Part shown: one piece after another, positions 17,978 through 26,235 of the stretch
How the letters are laid out: every line of letters begins with the position of its first letter
How positions within the stretch are numbered: position 1 is the first letter of the stretch
Assembly: GCA_955652635.1 (NCBI GenBank)
Contig: CATPBN010000103.1
Span: 1-63,930, forward strand
Origin: an uncultured Gemmatimonadaceae bacterium
Lineage (GTDB): Bacteria; Gemmatimonadota; Gemmatimonadetes; Gemmatimonadales; Gemmatimonadaceae
Reading direction: 5' to 3'
Length of the DNA: 63,930 nucleotides
Translations under genes and position numbers: made by a program
Notes under the pieces: generated by a model
What the model was told of the DNA's origin: nothing
The model's input: the letters and a program-made list of their open reading frames with translations, nothing else
Databases searched by the model: none

Positions 17978-19192
17978 CTACTGCGCGATGATCTTCTCGA
18001 TGATGGAGAGTCCGCGGACAAGATCGTCCCGGTCCATTGTGAGCGGAGGAAGGAGACGGAGCGTATGCTCGCCGGCCGTGAGCGTGAGAATCCCCTCGTC
18101 CCACCCCCGTTTGACGATGTCGCCGGCGGGTTCCAGAACGTCGAGTCCCCAGATGAAGCCGATTCCCCGTATTGCGCGAACTTTCCCTGAGCGACGCGCA
18201 ATTGCATCGAGCTGCGCTCCGAGCCACGCCCCGTTTTCGCGAACAGATTCGAGCAACGCTGGGTTGGAGAGACGCTCCAGCACGTGCGCGGCGACGGCAG
18301 ATACGAGGGGACCGCCGCCAAACGTGGTCCCGTGATCCCCCGACTGGATTGTAGCAGCAATTTCCTCAGATACGAGAACGGCGCCCATTGGCAGTCCGCC
18401 AGCCAAAGGCTTGGCGAGCGTTAGCATGTCGGGAACCACTCCGCTTTTTTCGTATGCGAAGAGGTGGCCCGTCCTGCCCAATCCGCACTGGATCTCGTCG
18501 AAGATGAGCGCGATCTCCCGCTTGGATGTGAGTGTCCTCAGCGTTTCGAGAAAAGCGTCATCGAGGACGCGCACTCCGCCTTCGCCCTGCACCGGTTCGA
18601 CGATCAGCGCCGCGACCGTCTCTTCATCGAGCGCCGTCTCGAGATCAGACAGGTCGCGCTCGCAAATTGACACGGCTCCCGCGAGGGGACGGAACGGCGC
18701 GCGATACGACGGCCGATCTGTCGCCGCCAACGACGCGAACAATCTCCCGTGAAAGCTCCCGCGCAGAGCGATGATCTCGACCTTGGCGTCAGTGCCGATC
18801 TTTCGTGCCCACCGTCTCGCAAACTTGAATGCGCCTTCGTTCGCTTCCGCACCGGAATTACAGAAAAAGACCTTCGACGCAAAAGAGCACTCGACCAGCT
18901 TGTCCGCGAGCTGCTCCCCCGCGGGCGTCCGATAGAGATTCGAGGTGTGAATCAATCCGTTGTTCAAAGCCTCGCTCACCACTCGCGCGACCCCGGCATC
19001 ACCGTAACCGAGTGCGTTTACGGCGATTCCACTGGCGAAATCCAGATACCGTTTGCCGTTTGCATCGATGAGCTCGACTCCTTCTCCCCTCACGAACTCC
19101 ATCGGAGCGCGCTTGTAGGTACCGAGAAGCGACGTCTCCACGGCGGCAGCGACGACAGCTTGTTCTTCGATGGGCAGCGTGACGGCTGTCAT
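17978..19192 (-). CDS. argD: Acetylornithine aminotransferase
   Basis: 404 residues, class III PLP aminotransferase converting N-acetylglutamate semialdehyde to N-acetylornithine. The PLP lysine is in TLAKPLAGGLPMGAV, preceded by the Asp of LIFDEIQCGLGRTG. NSGAEANEGAFKFAR and GSFHGRLFASLA are typical of ArgD. Enzymes of this type can also act on succinylated ornithine or diaminopimelate precursors. It is the third gene of argC-argB-argD, starting with an ATGA overlap on argB, so stoichiometric expression is likely. Its control would come from the operator upstream of argC. Confidence 0.93.
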   Translation of the reverse strand: MTAVTLPIEEQAVVAAAVETSLLGTYKRAPMEFVRGEGVELIDANGKRYLDFASGIAVNALGYGDAGVARVVSEALNNGLIHTSNLYRTPAGEQLADKLVECSFASKVFFCNSGAEANEGAFKFARRWARKIGTDAKVEIIALRGSFHGRLFASLAATDRPSYRAPFRPLAGAVSICERDLSDLETALDEETVAALIVEPVQGEGGVRVLDDAFLETLRTLTSKREIALIFDEIQCGLGRTGHLFAYEKSGVVPDMLTLAKPLAGGLPMGAVLVSEEIAATIQSGDHGTTFGGGPLVSAVAAHVLERLSNPALLESVRENGAWLGAQLDAIARRSGKVRAIRGIGFIWGLDVLEPAGDIVKRGWDEGILTLTAGEHTLRLLPPLTMDRDDLVRGLSIIEKIIAQ

Positions 19193-19959
19193 GTGACTAC
19201 GCTCTGGGATTGAGTAATGAAAGTACCCCGCCCGTCATCCACGAGACCGGCGAGATCGCAGATTCGCACACGATCGACTCCTGCGACAAGAGCCGAATGG
19301 GCTGATTCCAGCTTGGCCGCCATTCCTCCCGCGGCTGTTCCGTTTTCGATCAGTTCCCGTGCGGACTCGAGGGTGATTGCGGGCAGCACTTCACCCTGTT
19401 CATCCCGCACTCCTTCGACATCGGCAATCAGGAGTAGCTCGTCCGCCTGAAGGGCCGCGGCGATGGCGGAAGCCGCATCATCGCCATTCACGTTGAGCGC
19501 GCCACCTTCTTCGCTTTCGCCGTTATAGCCCACCGGTGAGATAATCGGAAGATTGCCCGCCTCCATCAGAACAAGAAGAAGCTTCGAGTTGACGGTTGTT
19601 GGCCGCCCGGCAAAACCGAGAGACTCGGCGTCGATGATCTCCGCCCTTATCAGAGCGCCATCCTCCCCCGATAGACCGACCGCAGAGACTCCTGCCGCAA
19701 CCAGCCCATTCACAAGTCGCTTGTTCACCACCCCCGAGAGCACCATTCGCAGCAGGTCGAGATCGCTCTTCGACGTAACCCGGCGACCGCCGATGAATAC
19801 TGCTTCCCTGCCAAGCGCTCTCTGCATCGCCGAAACCTCGTCTCCACCGCCGTGTACTACGCACAGAGATTTTGGCGAGTCATTCCACGCTTCACCGAGG
19901 AATGTGAACAAGCGAGGATCGGCCTGGGCACGCCCGCCTATCTTCACGACACGCATCAC
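19189..19959 (-). CDS. argB: Acetylglutamate kinase
   Basis: 256 residues, amino-acid kinase fold that phosphorylates N-acetylglutamate. Features: VVKIGGRAQ, VVHGGGDEV, then LVAAGVSAVGLSGEDG and the ATP-side GGMAAKLESA. It is at the short end for ArgB and lacks the N-terminal extension linked to arginine feedback inhibition, so feedback control may rest on ArgR alone. LysZ-type kinases are similar, but argC, argD, argR, argG and argH around it favour arginine. Two starts compete: GTG at 19959 (4-nt overlap with argC) or ATG three bases later. Confidence 0.92.
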   Translation of the reverse strand: MMRVVKIGGRAQADPRLFTFLGEAWNDSPKSLCVVHGGGDEVSAMQRALGREAVFIGGRRVTSKSDLDLLRMVLSGVVNKRLVNGLVAAGVSAVGLSGEDGALIRAEIIDAESLGFAGRPTTVNSKLLLVLMEAGNLPIISPVGYNGESEEGGALNVNGDDAASAIAAALQADELLLIADVEGVRDEQGEVLPAITLESARELIENGTAAGGMAAKLESAHSALVAGVDRVRICDLAGLVDDGRGTFITQSQSVVT

Positions 19960-20924
19960 GCGGGCAGCCCTGCTTGCTCGCTCAACCCAAGGAGGACATT
20001 CGCGTTCTGCAACGCTTGTCCCGCAGCTCCCTTCATCAGGTTGTCGATTGCTGAAATGATGATGAGCGTGGGCTTCCGCACATTCGCGGCTTTGGTAATG
20101 CTAAGACGAACTACGTTCCGCCGGACGACGTCGCGGAGGGAGGGCGGCGCCTCCGCAATCTCGATGAACGGCTCTCCGCTGTAGCAATCTTTCCACAGCA
20201 GAGATGGGTCTTCGGTGTGCTCCTCGATCGGCACAGTGATGGTCGCCAGAATTCCGCGTGCAACGGGAAGGAGGTGCGGGGTGAACAAAATGTCGTTGTT
20301 TCGGCCACCCAGCTCGTTCGTGACCGTTTGCATCTCGGCGAGATGGCGGTGCTCGTTCCCGACCGCGTAGGCGCGGAAATCCTCAGCGACTTCCGCGTAG
20401 AGCAGATCCGGACGCGCGGAGTATCCCGCTCCAGTCACCCCGCTCGCCGCCGATACATTGATGGTCGCTCCCGGTGTCACCCATCCTTCCTTCAGCAGCG
20501 GAGCGATTGCCAGAAGCACTGCCGTTGGATAACAGCCTGGATTTGCCACGATTTCGGCTCCCGGAATGTTTTCCCGCATCAACTCCGTGAGTCCGTACTC
20601 AGCGTCCGTCGCGCTTTCCGTCGCTCCGGGGCGAAAGTCCGAAGACAGGTCAACGACCCGCGCGCCTGTTGAGCGCGCATTCCCGACCCACTTGGCAGAC
20701 GCACCGTGCGGCAAGGCTGTGAACACGATCTCCGCATCGCCCAAGGGCGCGTCCTCGGTCGCGACGTATGTCACCTCCAATGGTCCTATGCGCGCACGTT
20801 GTCCGCGCTGCTCATTCGCCGACGCAAACGCGAGCTCGAGCTTGGGGTGCCGGGCGATCAATCCGCACAGCTCCCGCCCGGCGTAACCGCTCGCACCAAG
20901 GACTCCCACCGGAACTTTATGCAT
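19956..20924 (-). CDS. argC: N-acetyl-gamma-glutamyl-phosphate reductase
   Basis: 322 residues. NADPH-dependent reduction of N-acetylglutamyl phosphate to the semialdehyde. N-terminal Rossmann motif GVLGASGYAGREL, catalytic Cys in NPGCYPTAVL (near 151), and the GNEHRHLAEM histidine segment. First gene of argCBD. The ATG lies inside a palindrome (20917-20937). With a TTGACT hexamer at 20954-20959 and TATGCA 17 bp further on, transcription would begin at or very near the A of the ATG, so the mRNA may be leaderless. No Shine-Dalgarno sequence is visible. Confidence 0.94.
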   Translation of the reverse strand: MHKVPVGVLGASGYAGRELCGLIARHPKLELAFASANEQRGQRARIGPLEVTYVATEDAPLGDAEIVFTALPHGASAKWVGNARSTGARVVDLSSDFRPGATESATDAEYGLTELMRENIPGAEIVANPGCYPTAVLLAIAPLLKEGWVTPGATINVSAASGVTGAGYSARPDLLYAEVAEDFRAYAVGNEHRHLAEMQTVTNELGGRNNDILFTPHLLPVARGILATITVPIEEHTEDPSLLWKDCYSGEPFIEIAEAPPSLRDVVRRNVVRLSITKAANVRKPTLIIISAIDNLMKGAAGQALQNANVLLGLSEQAGLPA

Positions 20925-20937
20925 AAATAATGCATAA
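20917..20937. promoter_or_regulatory. Probable ArgR operator over the argC promoter and start
   Basis: Perfect 8-bp inverted repeat (TTATGCAT and ATGCATAA) around a 5-bp AT centre, in the gap between argC (minus) and argR (plus). It covers the presumed -10 region and the argC start codon. The match to the 14-bp ARG-box core TGAATwwwwATTCA is moderate (10 of 14 in the best register), so binding by ArgR rests mainly on position and symmetry. Confidence 0.65.
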
Positions 20938-21013
20938 CATTACACGCCCTGCCAGTCAATGATCCATGGGGCCGCCTCGCGCGCAGCCCAAGGTGGTGCT
21001 AAACTCACCCTCG

Positions 21014-21472
21014 ATGGCCAACAAGCGCGAACGGCACGACACGATTCTCGAGATAATCGGGGCACGGGTAGTAAGCAGCCAGGAGGATCTCCGGAAGCTC
21101 CTTCTCCAGCGGGGGTGGGACGTAACCCAGGCTACCCTCTCACGCGATCTGCGCGAGCTCAGGCTCGCACGTGTCCCGACGCCTGAAGGTGCCCGCTACG
21201 CCATCACCGACGGGAGCATAGAGGAAAGCCGTGCTGCGCTCGACACCCTCCTGCCCCAGTTGTTTCTCAGACTCGACGGGGTCAGTGAAATGCTCGTTCT
21301 GCGAACCGTTCCCGGAGGCGCTCAGCCGATCGCCGCCGCACTCGACGGAGAGGGCTGGTCTGACATCCTTGGGACAGTTGGGGGCGATGATACCATACTG
21401 ATAATCTGCCGCTCGGTCGCGGCCCGTGACCGGGTGATGCGGCGGCTGCGAGCCATGGCTGGGGAGCCCTGA
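21014..21472 (+). CDS. argR: Arginine repressor ArgR
   Basis: 152 residues. N-terminal winged helix (ERHDTILEIIGARVVSSQEDLRKLLLQRGWDVTQATLSRDLREL) with the ArgR signature TQATLSRDLREL, then a C-terminal hexamerisation and arginine-binding domain (GDDTILIICRS). It should repress arginine synthesis when arginine is bound. The ATG at 21014 gives the standard ArgR N-terminus; an ATG at 20966 would add 16 unusual residues. Divergent from argCBD and followed 68 bp later by argG, whose upstream region has two ARG boxes. Classical arrangement for local control. Confidence 0.93.
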   Translation: MANKRERHDTILEIIGARVVSSQEDLRKLLLQRGWDVTQATLSRDLRELRLARVPTPEGARYAITDGSIEESRAALDTLLPQLFLRLDGVSEMLVLRTVPGGAQPIAAALDGEGWSDILGTVGGDDTILIICRSVAARDRVMRRLRAMAGEP

Positions 21473-21495
21473 TCGAGGTTGACGTAGGGGCCCCA

Positions 21496-21534
21496 AACGA
21501 TTAAATATTCAGCTATTCTGAATACTTATTGAGG
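21496..21534 (+). promoter_or_regulatory. Tandem ARG boxes upstream of argG
   Basis: Two 14-bp cores match the ArgR consensus TGAATwwwwATTCA at 12 of 14 positions each: 21498-21511 (CGATTAAATATTCA) and 21519-21532 (TGAATACTTATTGA). Taken as 18-bp boxes they are separated by exactly 3 bp, the spacing of ArgR hexamer sites in Escherichia coli. The pair ends 5 nt before the argG GTG start, so it overlaps the promoter and leader. Confidence 0.8.
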
Positions 21535-21539
21535 CGCCC

Positions 21540-22805
21540 GTGATTCGCACAATTGCCCTCGCCTACTCCGGTGGGCTCGACACTTCGATCATCGTCCCGT
21601 GGCTCAAGGAGCGGTACGGCGCGCGGGTGATCTGCGTTGCCGCTGATATAGGCCAGGGAGAGGAGCTGGAGGGTGTGCGCGCCAAGGCGATTGCTTCCGG
21701 CGCGGATGAGTGCTACGTCGAGGATCTCCGGCGCGAATTTGTCGAGGATTTCGTCTGGCCCACGCTCCGAGCTGGAGCGGTTTATGGTCGAAAGTACCTC
21801 CTTGGCACCTCCATGGGCCGTCCCCTCATTGCCCGCCGACAGGTTGAGATCGCTCGGCAAGTGGGAGCCGACGCGCTCGCTCACGGTTGCACCGGAAAAG
21901 GCAACGACCAGGTGCGCTTCGAGCTCACCTACGCTGCGTTCGCTCCCGATCTGCCCATCATCGCCCCCTGGCGCGAATGGAACATCCGGAGCCGCGAGGA
22001 CGCGATCGCCTACGCTGACGCTCATAAGGTTCCGGTTGCAGCGACGCGCGACAAGATTTACTCGCGCGATCGGAACGTCTGGCATATCTCCCATGAGGGT
22101 GGGGTGCTCGAGCAGCCCGATGTCGCCCCGCCGGCGGATCTGTTCATGTTGACGACCGCACCCGAGAATGCACCGGATCAGCCCGAGGAAGTCACGATCG
22201 GATTCCACTCGGGAACGCCCGTCTCGGTCAACGGAGTTGAGCTCGACTCGGTCGATCTCGTCGTCGCGCTTAACAAGATCGGTGGCCGCCATGGGGTTGG
22301 GCGCATCGATCTCGTGGAAGATCGCCTTGTAGGAATGAAGGCTCGTGGAGTTTACGAAACTCCTGGTGGTACTCTTCTGTATTCCGCTCACAGTGAGCTG
22401 GAACAGCTCGTCCTCGACCGGCGCACGCTAGCGGCGAAGGATCTCGTTGCTCCTCGCTACGCTGATCTGGTCTATGAAGGACGTTGGTGGACGACCGAGC
22501 GCGAAGGCTACGACGCCTTCGTCAACGTCACTCAGGAGCGCGTCACTGGCACAGCGACTCTGAGACTCTTCAAGGGAACGGCTTCGGTCGTCGGTCGCGA
22601 GAGCGAGCACGCCCTCTACGACGAACGCTTCGTCACTTTCGGTGAAGACGATGTCTACCAGCAGAGTGATGCCGCGGGGTTCATCAGGCTCTACGGTCTC
22701 TCAGCCCGCGTCCGCGCTATCCGCGACCAGGAAATGGCCGCTGCGAAGGCTGAGAAAGAGAGTAAGAACGAATCGCGAGGGCCTGCGACTCTCGCGATAG
22801 CTTGA
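21540..22805 (+). CDS. argG: Argininosuccinate synthase
   Basis: 421 residues, ATP-dependent ligation of citrulline and aspartate. The N-type ATP pyrophosphatase P-loop is AYSGGLDTSII; further motifs are GCTGKGNDQVRFE and the EHMYGLDR-like nucleotide segment replaced here by NVWHISHEGG. The GTG start at 21540 has GAGG about 7 nt upstream and directly follows the tandem ARG boxes. The tail after about 395 is a charged Ala/Lys/Glu extension. argH overlaps its stop by 4 nt. Cytosolic, penultimate step of arginine synthesis. Confidence 0.95.
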   Translation: MIRTIALAYSGGLDTSIIVPWLKERYGARVICVAADIGQGEELEGVRAKAIASGADECYVEDLRREFVEDFVWPTLRAGAVYGRKYLLGTSMGRPLIARRQVEIARQVGADALAHGCTGKGNDQVRFELTYAAFAPDLPIIAPWREWNIRSREDAIAYADAHKVPVAATRDKIYSRDRNVWHISHEGGVLEQPDVAPPADLFMLTTAPENAPDQPEEVTIGFHSGTPVSVNGVELDSVDLVVALNKIGGRHGVGRIDLVEDRLVGMKARGVYETPGGTLLYSAHSELEQLVLDRRTLAAKDLVAPRYADLVYEGRWWTTEREGYDAFVNVTQERVTGTATLRLFKGTASVVGRESEHALYDERFVTFGEDDVYQQSDAAGFIRLYGLSARVRAIRDQEMAAAKAEKESKNESRGPATLAIA

Positions 22806-24250
22806 GCCTGCCCTTCCCCGTGTCCGACCACGCGTCGCACAAACTTTGGGGAGGCCGGTTCGCGGTGCCGACCGCGGCTGCGCTAGACGCCCTCAACCGT
22901 TCCATCGGTACCGATGTCCGGCTGTGGCCGTTCGATATCAATCTATCTCGTGCCTGGTCTGTCGCTCTTTGGGGTGCGGGCGTCATCACACTTGACGAAA
23001 GCAAGAAGATCGAGAAAGGTCTCGCCGCTGTTGCCGAGAAGCTCGCTGGGGGTGCGACACCCGTCCCATCCGATGAAGACGTGCACACCATGATCGACAG
23101 GATGCTCCACGAAGAGGTCGGAGATGTCGCGTCGAAGCTGCACACAGGTCGCAGCCGAAACGATCAGGTCGCGACCGCGACACGTCTATGGTCAATGGAT
23201 GCGTGCGCCAAGCTGGATTCCTCCGCGCGGATGCTGCAACAGGTGATGCTGGATCACGCGGAGGCGCTCCAGGATGTGTTGATGCCGGCGTACACTCATC
23301 TTCAACGCGCCCAGCCGGTTTCCGCCGCGCATTGGATGTTGTCCCACTTCTGGCCCCTTGAGCGCGACCGAGGGAGAATCGCGTCCGCGTCCCGTGCTGC
23401 CGGCGTTCTTCCTCTCGGATCTGGCGCAATTGCTGGCTGCGCATTCCCGGTTTCGCGCGTACTTCTCCAGGGGAGCCTGGGGTTCAGCGCCCTGTCCCAG
23501 AACAGTATTGACGCGGTTGGTGACAGGGACTTTGTCGCTGAGCTGTTGTTCGCCGTCGCGATGATGGCGACGCACCTCTCACGGCTCAGCGAAGACTTGA
23601 TCATCTATGGGTCAAGCGAGTTCGGGTTCGTCCAGTTTGGCGATGCCTTTACGACCGGCTCCAGCATGATGCCGCAGAAGCGCAACCCGGATGCGCTCGA
23701 GCTGGCACGCGGTTCGGGTGCGCGCGCAATCGGCGACCTCTCGACATTGCTCTCGACGCTCAAGGGTTTGCCGAGCGGGTACAACAAGGATCTCCAGGAC
23801 GACAAGCGTGTGTTGTTCGATGCCGTCGACACAGCCCTTCTCGTGCTTCCTGCAGTCGCCGGGGCACTCCAGGAAACGCGCTTCAACGTCACGCGCATGC
23901 GAGCCGCGCTCTCGAGCAACATGATGGCAACGGACCTCGCTGATTATCTGGTAGAGAAGGGAGCTACTTTCCGCGAGGCCCATGGTGCGATCGGCGCCTT
24001 GATTCGCGAGAGCGAGCGCGATGGCTGTGATCTGGACGGGTTGCCCCTCGCATCCTTCAAAGCCGCGCATTCCCTGTTCGGCGACGACGCACTTGATTGG
24101 CTCGAGCCCGCTCGATCAGTCGCGCGTCGGGACGTACCAGGAGGAACGAGCGCGAGCGCGGTGCGGGCACAGCTTCGATCAGCGCACGAGGCCCTGTGGC
24201 CGGTAGGCGAGGCAGCACGCGGCAATGAACTGGTGCTGCGCGCCATATAG
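22802..24250 (+). CDS. argH: Argininosuccinate lyase
   Basis: 482 residues, fumarase/aspartase superfamily enzyme releasing fumarate and arginine. Superfamily signature GSSMMPQKRNPDALE (near 290), N-terminal KLWGGRF, and HTGRSRNDQVATATRL. The start is a TTG at 22802 overlapping the argG stop as TTGA; a GTG at 22820 is the alternative, and both give a normal N-terminus. The coupling ensures co-expression with argG under ArgR. Followed by a rho-independent terminator shared with the convergent membrane-protein gene. Confidence 0.95.
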   Translation: MSLPFPVSDHASHKLWGGRFAVPTAAALDALNRSIGTDVRLWPFDINLSRAWSVALWGAGVITLDESKKIEKGLAAVAEKLAGGATPVPSDEDVHTMIDRMLHEEVGDVASKLHTGRSRNDQVATATRLWSMDACAKLDSSARMLQQVMLDHAEALQDVLMPAYTHLQRAQPVSAAHWMLSHFWPLERDRGRIASASRAAGVLPLGSGAIAGCAFPVSRVLLQGSLGFSALSQNSIDAVGDRDFVAELLFAVAMMATHLSRLSEDLIIYGSSEFGFVQFGDAFTTGSSMMPQKRNPDALELARGSGARAIGDLSTLLSTLKGLPSGYNKDLQDDKRVLFDAVDTALLVLPAVAGALQETRFNVTRMRAALSSNMMATDLADYLVEKGATFREAHGAIGALIRESERDGCDLDGLPLASFKAAHSLFGDDALDWLEPARSVARRDVPGGTSASAVRAQLRSAHEALWPVGEAARGNELVLRAI

Positions 24251-24270
24251 AGGAGAGCAAGACCATTGAC

Positions 24271-24303
24271 AAAAAAAGGCCGCATAGTCTGTGCGCCTTT
24301 TTT
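24271..24303. terminator. Bidirectional rho-independent terminator after argH
   Basis: A-run, then stem arms AAGGCCGCA and TGCGCCTT with one bulged base around a 7-nt loop, then a T-run. The symmetry allows it to end both argGH (plus) and the convergent outer-membrane gene (minus), 20 to 40 bp from each stop. Confidence 0.85.
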
Positions 24304-24312
24304 GTTGCGGGT

Positions 24313-24864
24313 TTAGAACATTACTCCGAGCGTGATTGGGACGAAATGGAGTACTCCGCCTTTCGTTGGCTCGCGGGATATGAAGTGATATCTCGATTCC
24401 AGGAAGCTGGCGACCGGACCCACGGCGAATGTCACCCCTACTCCGGCATTCAGACCCCAATGATTTTCGGCCTTCGTGCCGGGGATATCGAACTTCGTGT
24501 TGTACAGACCTCCTCCAGTCACGATGTAGCTCTTCGCCGTAGTTCCGGGAAACGCGTAGATGAGATTGGCGAGTATTCCAGCGATTCGGAACCCGTAGGT
24601 GGTGGTTGGGGGGGAAGTAATGGTTTTGCGCGAGAAGCTATCGTAGATCCCGTCCAATCGGACCCCGATTGGTAGATCGGCAACGCCGAGCGCGAGAGCG
24701 ACGATCCCGTTGAAGCCGGTCGTCTGAGTGTTGCTCAGTTTCCCGACCGGTATGGCCGCGCCTCCTCCGATCCCAAGAGCGTAGGTCTTCTGAGCGCTGG
24801 CTTGACTCGAAAGCAGGATCGATGCGAGAGTCCAGACCACAAGGATGTGAAGAGAGCGCTTCAT
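24313..24864 (-). CDS. Outer-membrane beta-barrel family protein
   Basis: About 183 residues starting MKRSLHILVV, with a cleavable signal peptide ending in SSQASAQ. The mature protein alternates hydrophobic and polar residues in strands with Gly-rich turns (YALGIGGGAAIPVGKL, GLNAGVGVTFAVGPVASFLESRY) and ends in a hydrophobic strand with terminal Phe, the pattern of OmpA/OmpW-like small barrels that are inserted by BAM. Repeats or binding sites are not visible. Function unknown; it may be a structural or porin-like surface protein. The longer frame to 24909 lacks a signal and is rejected. Confidence 0.8.
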   Translation of the reverse strand: MKRSLHILVVWTLASILLSSQASAQKTYALGIGGGAAIPVGKLSNTQTTGFNGIVALALGVADLPIGVRLDGIYDSFSRKTITSPPTTTYGFRIAGILANLIYAFPGTTAKSYIVTGGGLYNTKFDIPGTKAENHWGLNAGVGVTFAVGPVASFLESRYHFISREPTKGGVLHFVPITLGVMF

Positions 24865-24957
24865 TTTATCCGCCAGGAATACGTAGTGAGCGAGGGCGCG
24901 AGCGGGCACAATATAACGAGGAGAGGAGCTTGCAATAGGAGGAAGGGGCCGATACTC

Positions 24958-24987
24958 TTAATTATCCTTTTATTGCAGGATAATTAA
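24958..24987. promoter_or_regulatory. Palindrome ending on the start codon of the HTH gene
   Basis: Perfect 10-bp inverted repeat (TTAATTATCC and GGATAATTAA) around a 10-nt spacer. Its last base is the A of the ATG of the next gene. Likely operator, perhaps for the HTH protein itself; it would cover the promoter, and it leaves no room for a ribosome binding site outside it. Confidence 0.65.
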
Positions 24988-25379
24988 TGCCTCGGGCCTA
25001 TACGATTGCCACAGCTGCACTTGCACTCGGAACCTCCGTAAAATGGCTCGACAATGTCCTCTCGCATAATCGCGTCCCCGGAGTAGCCCAAGAGCGCCAA
25101 GGTATCTCCCGTCGCCTGACTGTTGAGGCTTTGCTGATTCTGGCATTGGCGGTCTTGCTGATCCAGGAACTTGGATTACCAACGTCGAAGGCTATCACGC
25201 TGGCTGAGGGCCTCACCAGGAACGATGGTAGATACTCCGCGCACCAAGGGCTGAACCTCAACCTCGACCTGGCGTCCTTTCGACTACAGCTACTCGAAAG
25301 ACTGGAAAACGCTGTCGAGATCGCACCGATCCCGAAGAGAGGACGTCCTCCCCTAGACAAAACGGGGCGCCTCAATTGA
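24987..25379 (+). CDS. Small HTH-type DNA-binding protein, possible autoregulator
   Basis: 130 residues. The first 70 look like a MerR/excisionase-type winged helix (YTIATAALALGTSVKWLDNVL, then RRLTVEALLILALAVLLIQELGLPTSKAITLA) with a helical dimer region. The last 60 are hydrophilic, with a basic GRPPL stretch near the end that could add minor-groove contacts. No known family can be named with confidence. The start is fixed by the palindrome ending at the ATG; no Shine-Dalgarno sequence is present, so the mRNA may be leaderless. Its stop lies within the terminator hairpin of the convergent cold-shock gene. Confidence 0.65.
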   Translation: MPRAYTIATAALALGTSVKWLDNVLSHNRVPGVAQERQGISRRLTVEALLILALAVLLIQELGLPTSKAITLAEGLTRNDGRYSAHQGLNLNLDLASFRLQLLERLENAVEIAPIPKRGRPPLDKTGRLN

Positions 25380-25388
25380 GACGCCCCG
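25359..25388 (-). terminator. Rho-independent terminator of the cold-shock gene
   Basis: Near-perfect palindrome at 25363-25388 (arms CGGGGCG and CGCCCCG plus CTCAA/TTGAG, one mismatch) followed, reading leftward, by four T's. It lies 30 bp past the csp stop and includes the stop codon of the convergent HTH gene. Confidence 0.8.
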
Positions 25389-25417
25389 CCAGATTGTGCC
25401 AGTGAAGCCGACGTGGC

Positions 25418-25627
25418 TTAAGAGGCCTTCGTCACGTTCTCGGCAGCCGGACCCTTCTGACCTTCGACAATGTCGAATTCTACCGCGTCACCTTCGGCAA
25501 GGGACTTGAACCCCGAGCCGGAAATCGCGCTGTAGTGAACGAAGCAATCCTTCTGCCCGTTGTCAGGTGTGATAAAGCCAAAGCCCTTCGCATCGTTGAA
25601 CCACTTCACTTTGCCGGTCGTACGCAT
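25418..25627 (-). CDS. Cold-shock protein (CspA family)
   Basis: 69 residues, single OB-fold nucleic-acid chaperone that melts RNA secondary structure. RNP1 (KGFGFI) and RNP2 (FVHY) are visible, and the length is standard. The ATG at 25627 is chosen because GGAG lies about 8 nt upstream; the longer frame adds unrelated residues. About 180 bp lie before the next gene upstream (25628-25809), enough for the long structured leader common in csp mRNAs, although no specific fold is evident. Ends in a strong terminator. Confidence 0.95.
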   Translation of the reverse strand: MRTTGKVKWFNDAKGFGFITPDNGQKDCFVHYSAISGSGFKSLAEGDAVEFDIVEGQKGPAAENVTKAS

Positions 25628-25809
25628 TCCCTGCTCCTGAAAAATTTGTGTCTTGGGGAGCGGAGAACGCCCGACCCTCGACAATCTGAGATGCGGGTCT
25701 CACTAACCCCGCACTGGACTTGAGAGGGAAGCACGAACCTTCGCCCGCCCTTCCCAGCCCGACTTGGCGGAAAAATAGCAAGGACCGGCTGAGCAGACAA
25801 TAGACAGAT

Positions 25810-26235
25810 TCAAGGCCCGGTTCTGTGGACCCCCGTAACGAAATACTCCGTCTCACCAAAGCAGGTGGTTGGCACTCCCCTGTGCTGGTCGTAAGTCAGC
25901 GACACTTGCTTCCCCGCATTTTGCTCGATCACCTTGGCAATCGAGTCATTTCGAACCGTAAACGCGAAGATCTGCGGCATCGTTCCGGGGAGATTTGCCA
26001 TCGCCAGCTCACCTTCCCAGGTCTTACAGATCCATCCCTTCTTGGAGATCTTCTGGACATACCCCGCCCTCTCCCCTGAGGAGTACGTGTAGCCCAGGGC
26101 GACCCAGATCCAGAGCGCGACGATTACCGCGGGAACGAGCAGCAGCGCGAGAAGAACGATGAGCGCTTTGCGATGCTTCTTCTTTGCGGGGGGCGGGGTA
26201 GCTGGTGCGCTGGATGAATCCGTCGTGTCAGCCAT
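25810..26235 (-). CDS. Membrane-anchored protein of unknown function
   Basis: 141 residues: a short Pro/Ala/Lys cytosolic tail, one membrane helix (about 24-45, LIVLLALLLVPAVIVALWIWV) and a soluble domain beginning with YSSGERAGYVQKISKKGWICKTWEGEL. That GYVQKxSKKGWxCKTWEGEL stretch recurs in uncharacterised bacterial proteins. Later motifs are FTVRNDSIAKVI and YDQHRGVPTTCFGETEYFVTGV; the two cysteines might form a disulfide. It resembles no enzyme I can name. It stands alone on the minus strand, about 100 bp from the divergent ispG. Confidence 0.65.
   Translation of the reverse strand: MADTTDSSSAPATPPPAKKKHRKALIVLLALLLVPAVIVALWIWVALGYTYSSGERAGYVQKISKKGWICKTWEGELAMANLPGTMPQIFAFTVRNDSIAKVIEQNAGKQVSLTYDQHRGVPTTCFGETEYFVTGVHRTGP

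Noticed and set aside
21513..22391. 292-codon open frame opposite argG
   Set aside because: Shadow of argG; it would also run through the tandem ARG boxes.
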